NCBI GenBank assembly: GCA_003537495.1
Contig: DPSB01000009.1
Coordinates: 1 to 7,138, forward strand
Direction: 5' to 3'
From: Cytophagales bacterium
GTDB lineage: Bacteria > Bacteroidota > Bacteroidia > Cytophagales > Cyclobacteriaceae
Length of the DNA stretch: 7,138 nucleotides
The position numbers were made by a program, and so were the translations under genes. The notes below the pieces were generated by a model that was not told the DNA's origin, did no database searches, and was given only the letters and a program-made list of their open reading frames with translations. This document shows positions 1-6,189 of this stretch, piece after piece; positions within the stretch are counted from its first letter, which is position 1; each line of letters opens with the position of its first letter.

Positions 1-366
<366 letters not shown>

Positions 367-371
367 TTGAC

Positions 372-1289
372 ATGATACCCGATTATCAATCATTAATGCT
401 TCCAATACTTAAAGTTGTTGCAGATGGTAAGGAGCATCGGTATCGAGATCTTATTGAAACTTTAGCAATTGAGTTTAAAGTAACCGATGAAGAGCGGAAA
501 GAACTTTTGGCAAGTGGTAATCAAGCTATTTTTGATAATAGAGTTGGATGGGCCAAGACTTACTTAAAGAAAGCTGGACTACTCGATTCACCAAAACGAG
601 CAACATTTGTCATTACAGATACTGGTAGAGAAACCCTTGCCAAAAATCCAGACCGGATTGATGCGAAGTATTTGAGACAGTTTGCTCCATTTATGGAATT
701 TCAAAATGCCTCCCGTCCAAGCAATGAAGTTGAAGAAGAGATTGTAAAATCAGAATCCAATGATCTTACACCAGAGGAAAGTTTAGATAAAGCTTATCAA
801 AGGATAAGAAAGTCCTTAGCAGCTGAGCTTTTAAACAGAGTTGTCGAACTATCACCGGCATTTTTTGAAAAGCTTGTTGTTGAGTTACTGGTTAAAATGG
901 GCTATGGTGGTTCAATGAAGGATGCAGGTACGGCAATTGGAAAAAGTGGTGATGAAGGAATAGATGGAACAATAAAAGAAGATAAACTTGGGCTTGATAT
1001 AATATACATTCAAGCCAAGCGATGGAGATCAGGTAACGTGGTTGGTCGTCCTGAACTTCAAAAATTTGTTGGCGCGTTAGCCGGACAGGGAGCAAAAAAG
1101 GGAATCTTTATAACAACTTCGAGTTTCACAAAAGATGCCCTTGAGTATACTCCACGCAATGAAACAAAAATTGTATTGATTGATGGCGTTCAATTAGCTC
1201 AACTTATGATTGATTCAAATCTTGGTTGTACAGTACAACAAACTTATGAGTTAAAAAAGATTGATAGTGATTACTTCGGTGAAGACTAG
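372..1289 (+). CDS. mrr: Mrr restriction endonuclease (type IV, modification-dependent)
   Basis: This 305-residue protein is essentially the length of E. coli Mrr (304) and co-linear with it. Residues about 5-100 form the Mrr N-terminal winged-helix domain (PDYQSLMLPIL, then NRVGWAKTYLKKAGLL at 56-71). An acidic linker spans about 112-140. Residues about 155-285 form the PD-(D/E)xK-type Mrr catalytic domain, with SPAFFEKLVVELL, GYGG at 177-180, GDEGIDG at 193-199, the QAK triad at 214-216 and GALAGQGAKKGIFITT. Asp198, Gln214 and Lys216 are the likely active-site residues, so the enzyme looks intact. The family cleaves DNA carrying methylated bases, defending against foreign modified DNA. No methyltransferase or specificity subunit lies beside it, which fits a solitary type IV enzyme. 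Four 60-base lines I counted are 35-37% GC, against 40-52% in five lines from neighbouring genes. This suggests recent acquisition between two sugar genes. The ATG at 372 matches the family N terminus. Confidence 0.95.
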   Translation: MIPDYQSLMLPILKVVADGKEHRYRDLIETLAIEFKVTDEERKELLASGNQAIFDNRVGWAKTYLKKAGLLDSPKRATFVITDTGRETLAKNPDRIDAKYLRQFAPFMEFQNASRPSNEVEEEIVKSESNDLTPEESLDKAYQRIRKSLAAELLNRVVELSPAFFEKLVVELLVKMGYGGSMKDAGTAIGKSGDEGIDGTIKEDKLGLDIIYIQAKRWRSGNVVGRPELQKFVGALAGQGAKKGIFITTSSFTKDALEYTPRNETKIVLIDGVQLAQLMIDSNLGCTVQQTYELKKIDSDYFGED

Positions 1290-1292
1290 TTA

Positions 1293-1302
1293 TATTTAAA
1301 TA
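1293..1302. other. AT-rich 10-bp palindrome TATTTAAATA
   Basis: A perfect palindrome lies 3 bases after the mrr stop, in the 35-base gap before the transporter gene. It may be only AT-rich sequence at the right-hand junction of the mrr insertion. The overlapping TATATTTA at 1291-1298 is one base away from the Bacteroidota -7 element TAnnTTTG, but no TTTG lies about 20 bases upstream, so it is not a supported promoter. Confidence 0.3.
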
Positions 1303-1324
1303 AGCATAACATCCAAAGCAAAAC

Positions 1325-2575
1325 ATGCCAATTCCATCAAGTTCATCTGCCACTGGCAACAGGTCAAATCAAAATTTTCTTTTACCCTTATTGCTTGTTA
1401 CCAGTTTGTTTTTTCTGTGGGGATTGGCCAACATTCTTAACTCGGCTCTCATCGCACACTTTCAACCGGTGTTTGAAATCAAGCGCGCTCAGGCATTGCT
1501 AATTGAAACCGCTTTCTACTTTGGGTATTTCACCATTGCCATACCTGCCGGGTTGTTCATGGAACGCTTCAACTATAAAAAAGGTATCTTGCTAGGCTTG
1601 CTTTTGTATGCATTCGGAGCATTACTCTTTATTCCAGCTGCTTATACCCTAACCTTTGGTTTCTTTCTGGTTGCACTTTACATTATTGCCAGCGGTCTTG
1701 CCTTTCTGGAAACTGCGGCTAATCCTTATGTTACCATTCTGGGCAAACCTGAAACATCGGTACAACGACTAAACTTTTCGCAATCCTTCAACGGAGTTGC
1801 GCTGGTAGTTGGGCCATGGTTAGCGGGCCAGTTTATCTTTGCCGGCAACGAAGGGGCCATGACTACACTGGCTGAAAAACAACAAGCCGCAGAAGCTGTT
1901 ATAATTCCCTATACTTTAATTGCGGGCGCAGTGCTTGTGGTTGCACTTTTGTTTTTTCTGATTAAGATGCCTGAGCCTGCAAAAACTTCTAAGCTTAAGT
2001 TTGACATCACCATCTTTAAAAACAAACACCTTACCTGGGCTGTGATTGCACAGTTTTTTTATGTTGGAGGGCAAGTGGGCATTTGGGGTATTACACTCAA
2101 TTATATCACTGATCTTTTACCAGGGGTAAGCAATGAAGTGGCCTCCAAAAATTTCATGATCGTTGGCACCACGCTTTTTGTTATCGGTCGATTTGCCGGC
2201 ACATGGCTGATGACGCTGATTAAAGACAACAAGCTATTAATGTATTATGGATTTGCAGCATCAGCACTTTGCCTGATGGGTATTTTAACTGGTGGAAAGA
2301 CAGCCGTGTATAGCGTATTGGCAATTAATTTTTTTATGTCAATCATGTTTCCCACCATTTTTGCGCTGGGTGTAAAGGATCTGGGCGAACAAACCAAACT
2401 TGGATCTTCATTTATCATTATGGCTATTGTAGGTGGTGCCATAATTCCACCGGTAATGGGTTTGATTGCCGACATTACCCATCATATTCAACTCGCATTT
2501 ATTCTACCACTACTGTGCTTTCTGGTTGTCGCTTATTATGGCTGGAAGGGTTATGAAATTAAATCTGCATCATAA
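1325..2575 (+). CDS. fucP: FucP-type MFS sugar transporter (L-fucose:H+ symporter family)
   Basis: This 416-residue inner-membrane protein has the 12-helix hydrophobicity expected of the FHS/FucP family (E. coli FucP, 438). Motifs shared with FucP include SLFFLWG (27-33), FYFGYF (64-69), IPAG (73-76), LETAANP (128-134), the LN-x2-Q-x2-FN segment (149-156), GRFAGTWL (288-295), FPTIFALGVKDLG (342-354) and GSSF (360-363). Glu129 corresponds to the essential Glu135 of E. coli FucP. The position of its Asp46, also needed for proton-coupled fucose uptake, is Ser40 here (ANILNS against ANNLND). The substrate may therefore be another sugar such as glucose, galactose or N-acetylglucosamine, or coupling may differ. 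The neighbours (fucose dehydrogenase-like SDR and a deoxy-sugar mutarotase) still favour L-fucose. The ATG at 1325 is followed by a short polar N terminus, as in FucP. Its TAA overlaps the next ATG, so the two are probably translated together. The gene symbol rests on family similarity rather than proven substrate. Confidence 0.9.
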   Translation: MPIPSSSSATGNRSNQNFLLPLLLVTSLFFLWGLANILNSALIAHFQPVFEIKRAQALLIETAFYFGYFTIAIPAGLFMERFNYKKGILLGLLLYAFGALLFIPAAYTLTFGFFLVALYIIASGLAFLETAANPYVTILGKPETSVQRLNFSQSFNGVALVVGPWLAGQFIFAGNEGAMTTLAEKQQAAEAVIIPYTLIAGAVLVVALLFFLIKMPEPAKTSKLKFDITIFKNKHLTWAVIAQFFYVGGQVGIWGITLNYITDLLPGVSNEVASKNFMIVGTTLFVIGRFAGTWLMTLIKDNKLLMYYGFAASALCLMGILTGGKTAVYSVLAINFFMSIMFPTIFALGVKDLGEQTKLGSSFIIMAIVGGAIIPPVMGLIADITHHIQLAFILPLLCFLVVAYYGWKGYEIKSAS

Positions 2576-2577
2576 TG
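2573..2577 (+). promoter_or_regulatory. TAATG stop/start overlap coupling transporter and mutarotase
   Basis: The TAA of the transporter (2573-2575) shares its last A with the ATG of the mutarotase (2575-2577). No Shine-Dalgarno-like sequence precedes this ATG, so termination-reinitiation is the likely way the second gene is translated. Confidence 0.7.
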
Positions 2578-2901
2578 CGCTACTGCCTCGCTCTCGATTT
2601 AAAAAACGACCCGCAATTAATTGCCGAGTACGAAGCGTATCATAAAAAAGTGTGGCCCGAAGTTGAAGCCAGTATCAAAAACGCTGGTATTCTCAACATG
2701 CAGATTTATCGCACCGGCAACCGGCTGTTTATGATTATGGAGACCAGCGATTCATTTTCGTTTGATGCAAAAGGCAAGGCCGATGCGGCCAATACCAAGG
2801 TGCAGGAATGGGAAACTTTAATGTGGAAATACCAGCAAGCCCTGCCCGGTGCGCAACCAGGCGAAAAATGGAAATTGATGGAAAAGATTTTTGAGTTGTA
2901 A
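2575..2901 (+). CDS. L-rhamnose/L-fucose mutarotase (RhaM family)
   Basis: This 108-residue cytoplasmic protein belongs to the RhaM (DUF718, COG3254) dimeric alpha-beta-barrel family; E. coli RhaM has 104 residues. The family interconverts alpha and beta anomers of 6-deoxy sugars so that the next enzyme receives its preferred form. Visible family features are EY-x3-H at 18-23, giving Tyr19 and the presumed catalytic His23, then VWPEVEASIKNAG (26-38), NMQIYRTGNRLFMIME (41-56), and a C-terminal tryptophan-rich helix (W80, W84) leading to MEKIFEL. Family members in non-phosphorylating L-fucose clusters act as fucose mutarotases, and the FucP-like and fucose dehydrogenase-like neighbours favour fucose here. 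Rhamnose remains possible, so no symbol is given. The start is fixed by the one-base overlap with the transporter gene and by the family N terminus. Confidence 0.9.
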   Translation: MRYCLALDLKNDPQLIAEYEAYHKKVWPEVEASIKNAGILNMQIYRTGNRLFMIMETSDSFSFDAKGKADAANTKVQEWETLMWKYQQALPGAQPGEKWKLMEKIFEL

Positions 2902-2925
2902 CTTACAGCGTTTTGCTGATACTAC

Positions 2926-3936
2926 ATGCTTAAGATAGATTCCCATACGCATATCCTTCCCGAAAAAATGCCCAACTGGAGCGATAAGTTTGGCTATGGC
3001 GATTTCATTTACCTGCAACATCATAAACAAGGTTTCGCCAAGATGATGCGCGGCAATCAGTTTTTTCGCGAGATAAAAGAAAACTGCTGGCAACCCGATG
3101 TGCGCATTGAAGAATACGCACAGTTCAACACGCAGGTTCAAGTAGTCTGCACCATTCCGGTTATGTTTTCGTATTGGGCCAAGTCGCTGGATTGTTTAGA
3201 CCTTTCGCGCTATTTAAACGATCACCTTATCGGCCTTGTAAAAGATTATCCTAAGCACTACATCGGTCTGGGTACCGTACCCATGCAAGATGCCGATCTG
3301 GCTATTGAAGAATTACACCGCATAAAAAAAGAAGGACTTGTCGGCATTCAGATTGGATCGAACATCAACGATGAAAACCTGAACGAGAATCGCTTCTACC
3401 CTATTTTCGAAGCGTGTGAAAAATTAGGGCTCGCCATTATGGTTCATCCGTGGAATATGATGGGCGAAAAACAAATGCAGCGCTATTGGCTTCCGTGGTT
3501 AGTCGGTATGCCGGCTGAAACTTCGCGGGCTGTTTGTTCTATGATTTTTGGTGGGCTGTTTGAACGACTTCCTAAACTACGCGTGATGTTTGCCCATGCC
3601 GGAGGTTCATTTTTACCCACTATTGGTCGGATACAACATGGATTTGATTGTCGGCCCGATCTCGTTGCCATTGATAATAATGTAAATCCCAGAAGTTATC
3701 TTGGTAAATTTTGGGTAGATAGTGTTACGCACGATCCGCTAATGTTGGAATATGTATTAAAATTGCAAGGCAGCAAAAAGGTAATGCTGGGTTCCGATTA
3801 TCCTTTTCCATTGGGCGATCTGGAGATTGGCAGGTTTATTGAAGATATGGATTTACCAGCAACCGTTAAAGAAGATATCTTCAGCAACTCGGTATTGGAA
3901 TGGTTACAACTTTCAAAACAACAATTTTTAGTGTAA
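2926..3936 (+). CDS. 2-amino-3-carboxymuconate-6-semialdehyde decarboxylase (ACMSD)
   Basis: This 336-residue amidohydrolase-2 family enzyme closely follows animal ACMSD along its length (human form also 336). ACMSD decarboxylates ACMS in the kynurenine branch of tryptophan breakdown, diverting it from spontaneous cyclisation to quinolinate and NAD synthesis. The metal site is complete: HxH at residues 7 and 9, His174 in MVHPW, His224 in FAHAGG and Asp291 in LGSDYPFPLG. Arg48 in FFREIKENCW matches the substrate-binding arginine of the family. Further ACMSD hallmarks are IPVMFSYWAK (77-86), GLGTVPMQ (114-121), VGIQIG (139-144), YWLPWLVGMPAET (187-199) and HGFDCRPDL (238-246). The start lies 24 bases after the mutarotase stop, so co-transcription with the sugar genes is plausible, although no pathway link is known. 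No other kynurenine-pathway gene is visible in the window. A fuconolactonase, a related amidohydrolase expected near fucose genes, was considered and is much less likely given these motifs. Confidence 0.93.
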   Translation: MLKIDSHTHILPEKMPNWSDKFGYGDFIYLQHHKQGFAKMMRGNQFFREIKENCWQPDVRIEEYAQFNTQVQVVCTIPVMFSYWAKSLDCLDLSRYLNDHLIGLVKDYPKHYIGLGTVPMQDADLAIEELHRIKKEGLVGIQIGSNINDENLNENRFYPIFEACEKLGLAIMVHPWNMMGEKQMQRYWLPWLVGMPAETSRAVCSMIFGGLFERLPKLRVMFAHAGGSFLPTIGRIQHGFDCRPDLVAIDNNVNPRSYLGKFWVDSVTHDPLMLEYVLKLQGSKKVMLGSDYPFPLGDLEIGRFIEDMDLPATVKEDIFSNSVLEWLQLSKQQFLV

Positions 3937-3938
3937 TG
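3934..3938 (+). promoter_or_regulatory. TAATG stop/start overlap after the ACMSD gene
   Basis: The ACMSD TAA (3934-3936) shares its last base with an ATG at 3936-3938, immediately followed by a second ATG at 3939-3941. Both ATGs lead straight into a signal peptide. This arrangement fixes the next gene's start and implies coupled translation. Confidence 0.65.
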
Positions 3939-4559
3939 ATGAAGTGGGGACTTTTAATAGCGATGGTGGTAGTTTCGGTTTGCTCATTTGCCCAAACCGA
4001 ACAGGAAAAACTGCGCGATGTAGAAATGCAACGCCAGGCTAATCGACTGCGCAATCTTGAGCGACAAATTGATTCGGTTGCATTGTTAATCGATCAGCAA
4101 CAATATGCTGCAGCAGATGCAAAAATCGTAAACATTCTACAATCTGTACGCAGCGTTCCTTCCGATCTTACTTTCTACCTCGGTAAAACTTCGTTCTACC
4201 TCCAAAAGTATAAGCAAAGTGTTGACTGGCTTAACAAGTACATTCAATTGAAAGGAACCAGTGGTCAGTTTTCGGAAGAAGCTATTAACCTGAAAACAAA
4301 AGGTGAAGTAGAACTACTAAAAGAGAAACAAACCGAAGCCAAACAAGCAGGCGAATTACTTTCTAAAGACTTTGATATCGACTGCGGCCCTACCGGCAAA
4401 GTTGCCTGCCCGGTTTGCAATGGTAGCACCGTTATCATTAAGAAAACCTATCTGGGCGAAACCTACAAAACCTGCGGTTACTGCAACCACACCGGTGCGC
4501 TTAGCTGCGAAGACTACAACAAATTGCTGAAAGGTCAGCTAAAGGCTAGCACACAATAA
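3936..4559 (+). CDS. Exported protein with helical region and DnaJ-like zinc finger, function unknown
   Basis: I do not recognise a named family. The frame is open from an ATG at 3900, but starting at 3936 puts Met-Met-Lys directly before a hydrophobic stretch (GLLIAMVVVSV), with a likely signal peptidase I cut after SFA at residue 19, just before Gln20. The lipobox position does not fit a lipoprotein. The mature protein has a charged, probably coiled-coil segment (about 21-52), then helical pairs resembling a TPR unit (about 55-105, YAAADAKI and FYLQKYKQSVDWLNKYI), a charged helix (112-145), and a cysteine-rich end. Cysteines 150, 158, 161, 180, 183 and 191 give C-x7-C-x2-C-x18-C-x2-C-x7-C, with CPVCNG and CGYCNHTG resembling half of the DnaJ central zinc finger. 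Zinc binding and a periplasmic or secreted location are inferred. Overlap with the ACMSD stop suggests one transcript, but nothing shows a shared function. Confidence 0.75.
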   Translation: MMKWGLLIAMVVVSVCSFAQTEQEKLRDVEMQRQANRLRNLERQIDSVALLIDQQQYAAADAKIVNILQSVRSVPSDLTFYLGKTSFYLQKYKQSVDWLNKYIQLKGTSGQFSEEAINLKTKGEVELLKEKQTEAKQAGELLSKDFDIDCGPTGKVACPVCNGSTVIIKKTYLGETYKTCGYCNHTGALSCEDYNKLLKGQLKASTQ

Positions 4560-4572
4560 ATCGCAAAATTGC

Positions 4573-4580
4573 TACCTTTG
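4573..4580 (+). promoter_or_regulatory. Bacteroidota-type -7 promoter element (TACCTTTG) for trhO-mog-M23
   Basis: TACCTTTG matches TAnnTTTG, the primary sigma factor -7 element of Bacteroidota, at every fixed position. It lies in the 39-base gap between the exported-protein stop and the trhO ATG at 4599, so transcription would begin near 4585 with a leader of about 15 bases. No TTG or TTTG is found at the expected -33 spacing, so the promoter rests on the -7 box alone. Confidence 0.65.
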
Positions 4581-4598
4581 TGCGTCAAATCGTGCAAA

Positions 4599-5642
4599 AT
4601 GGCCCTTTTCAATCGTGTTAACGGCAAAGTTCTGAAAGAACAACTGCGCAACAGCAGCGAACCGCGCACCACTATTTCATTTTATAAGTACCATCAGTTA
4701 GCTGATCCGGCCTCTTTCCGCAACGAACTTTACAAAAGATTTGATCAGATTGGCGTGTGTGGCCGCATCTATGTGGCCCATGAAGGCATCAACGCGCAGA
4801 TTAGTGTACCAACCCACCAGTTTGAACAATTTAAGACAGAACTGTATGCCATCGAATTTTTGAATGGCGTTAGATTAAATCTTGCGGTTGAAGATGACGG
4901 CAAATCGTTTTTTAAACTTAAAATTCTGGTTCGCAAAAAGATCGTAGCCGATGGCTTAAACGATGCTACTTTCGATGTAACCAATAGTGGTAAACACGTA
5001 TCGGCAAAAGAGTTTAATGAGTTAGCTGAAAACCCGAACACGGTTATTGTGGACATGCGCAATCATTACGAAAGCGAAGTCGGTCATTTTAAAAATGCAG
5101 TTTGTCCTGATGTAGATACCTTCCGTGAAGAGCTACAGGTTGTTGAAAATTTATTGAACGAACAGAAAGATAAAAACCTGTTGATGTATTGTACCGGTGG
5201 CATTCGCTGCGAAAAAGCAAGCGCGTGGTTTAAACACATCGGTTTTAAAAATGTATTTCAGTTAGAAGGCGGCATTATCAAATATGCGCAAGATGTAAAA
5301 ACACAAAACCTCGAAAATAAATTTGTAGGTAAAAACTTTGTGTTTGATGAACGTTTGGGCGAACGTATTTCTGATGATATCATCAGCGAATGCCACCAAT
5401 GCGGCAACGCTTGCGATACGCACACCAACTGCAAAAACGATGGTTGCCATTTACTTTTTATACAATGCGAAGCCTGCGCTAAAAAATACAACGGCTGTTG
5501 CTCAGATGCGTGCGCAGAAATAATCGCCATGCCTGAAGAAGCTCAGCGCGAACTCCGCAAAGGCATAAACAAAGGCCGGCAAGTGTTTAAGAAAGGTCGC
5601 GCAAAAGATTTACGTCAAAAATCGCGTTCAATTTCTGCGTAA
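4599..5642 (+). CDS. trhO: tRNA uridine(34) hydroxylase, rhodanese family
   Basis: This 347-residue protein matches the TrhO/YceA family (E. coli about 350). TrhO performs oxygen-dependent formation of 5-hydroxyuridine at the wobble position 34 of tRNA. In order: an N-terminal TrhO-specific domain (about 24-115, with RIYVAHEGINAQISVP at 56-71 and FFKLKILVRKKIV at 104-116), a rhodanese domain (about 133-235, VDMRNHYESEVGHF, then MYCTGGIRCEKAS with presumed catalytic Cys198), and a cysteine-rich C-terminal region (265-305; C265, C268, C272, C278, C283, C290, C293, C300, C301, C305) that could bind metal. A basic tail follows. The frame can be extended upstream to a TTG at 4569, but that codon is upstream of the -7 box. 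The ATG at 4599 starts MALFNRV, suits the family and lies downstream of the probable transcription start. It is the first gene of a unit with mog, 2 bases downstream. Confidence 0.95.
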   Translation: MALFNRVNGKVLKEQLRNSSEPRTTISFYKYHQLADPASFRNELYKRFDQIGVCGRIYVAHEGINAQISVPTHQFEQFKTELYAIEFLNGVRLNLAVEDDGKSFFKLKILVRKKIVADGLNDATFDVTNSGKHVSAKEFNELAENPNTVIVDMRNHYESEVGHFKNAVCPDVDTFREELQVVENLLNEQKDKNLLMYCTGGIRCEKASAWFKHIGFKNVFQLEGGIIKYAQDVKTQNLENKFVGKNFVFDERLGERISDDIISECHQCGNACDTHTNCKNDGCHLLFIQCEACAKKYNGCCSDACAEIIAMPEEAQRELRKGINKGRQVFKKGRAKDLRQKSRSISA

Positions 5643-5644
5643 GC

Positions 5645-6181
5645 ATGAGCACTCCAAAAACTATTCGCATTGGTATTATCAATGTTTCCGATCGTGCCAG
5701 TCAGGGCATCTATGAAGATATTCCCGGCAAGGCCATTGTCAGTACCCTTAATGAATACTTGATTGGCGAATGGGAAAAAGAATACGCAGTTATACCCGAT
5801 GAACAAACATTGATTGAGAAGACCATGATTACCATGGCCGATGAAAAAAAATGTTGTTTGATTATTACCAGCGGTGGCACCGGCCCTGCGTTGCGCGATG
5901 TTACACCTGAAGCAACGGAAGCGGTTTGTTCTAAAATGATGCCCGGCTTTGGCGAATTAATGCGCATGGAAAGTTTGAAGTACGTACCTACAGCAATCTT
6001 ATCGCGCCAAACAGCCGGAATCCGAAATCAGACTTTAATTGTAAATTTGCCAGGGAAACCAAAAGCCATACGCCAGTGTTTAGATGCCGTGTTTCCGGCT
6101 ATTCCCTATTGCATCGATCTTTTGAATGGCCCTTATATTGAATGCAGGCCCGAAATAATTAAAGTTTTCAGGCCTCAATAA
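5645..6181 (+). CDS. mog: Molybdopterin adenylyltransferase (Mog)
   Basis: This 178-residue cytoplasmic protein resembles E. coli Mog (195 residues) along its length. Mog adenylylates molybdopterin to MPT-AMP, which activates it for molybdenum insertion in cofactor synthesis. Visible motifs are IINVSDRAS (11-19), IPDEQ with Asp52 (E. coli Asp49), the nucleotide/pterin loop TSGGTGPALRDVTPEAT (75-91) with Asp85 (E. coli Asp82), MPGFGELMR (99-107), PTAILSRQ (115-122) and NLPGKPK (134-140). PYCIDLLNGPYIE (154-166) also matches Mog rather than the shorter MoaB paralogue. The protein is shorter because a loop present in E. coli Mog before this segment is missing and the C-terminal tail is trimmed. 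The gene sits 2 bases after trhO and 8 bases before the peptidase, so all three are probably co-transcribed. No other molybdenum cofactor gene is in view. Confidence 0.94.
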   Translation: MSTPKTIRIGIINVSDRASQGIYEDIPGKAIVSTLNEYLIGEWEKEYAVIPDEQTLIEKTMITMADEKKCCLIITSGGTGPALRDVTPEATEAVCSKMMPGFGELMRMESLKYVPTAILSRQTAGIRNQTLIVNLPGKPKAIRQCLDAVFPAIPYCIDLLNGPYIECRPEIIKVFRPQ

Positions 6182-6189
6182 AAAGAATT

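Noticed and set aside
892..1095. Minus-strand open frame opposite mrr
   Set aside because: It lies wholly within the conserved Mrr catalytic domain and encodes low-complexity Leu/His-rich sequence; the same applies to the other minus-strand frames opposite the recognised genes.
372..1289. mrr as part of a larger defence island or type I/III restriction system
   Set aside because: No methyltransferase, specificity, helicase or other defence gene is present on either side in the window.
1291..1298. TATATTTA as a promoter for the transporter gene
   Set aside because: It misses the final G of TAnnTTTG and has no -33 partner; AT-rich sequence makes such near matches common.
2906..2918. CAGC-GTTTT-GCTG hairpin between mutarotase and ACMSD as a terminator
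   Set aside because: The stem is only 4 base pairs and is not followed by a T run, so it is unlikely to stop transcription.
2926..3936. L-fuconolactonase, suggested by the neighbouring fucose genes
   Set aside because: The segments FFREIKENCW, IPVMFSYWAK, YWLPWLVGMPAET and LGSDYPFPLG, plus the 336-residue length, are those of ACMSD.
5258..5530. Minus-strand and alternative + frames over the TrhO cysteine-rich region
   Set aside because: They are shadows of the trhO frame, whose rhodanese and cysteine motifs are clear; none has a recognisable domain or start context.
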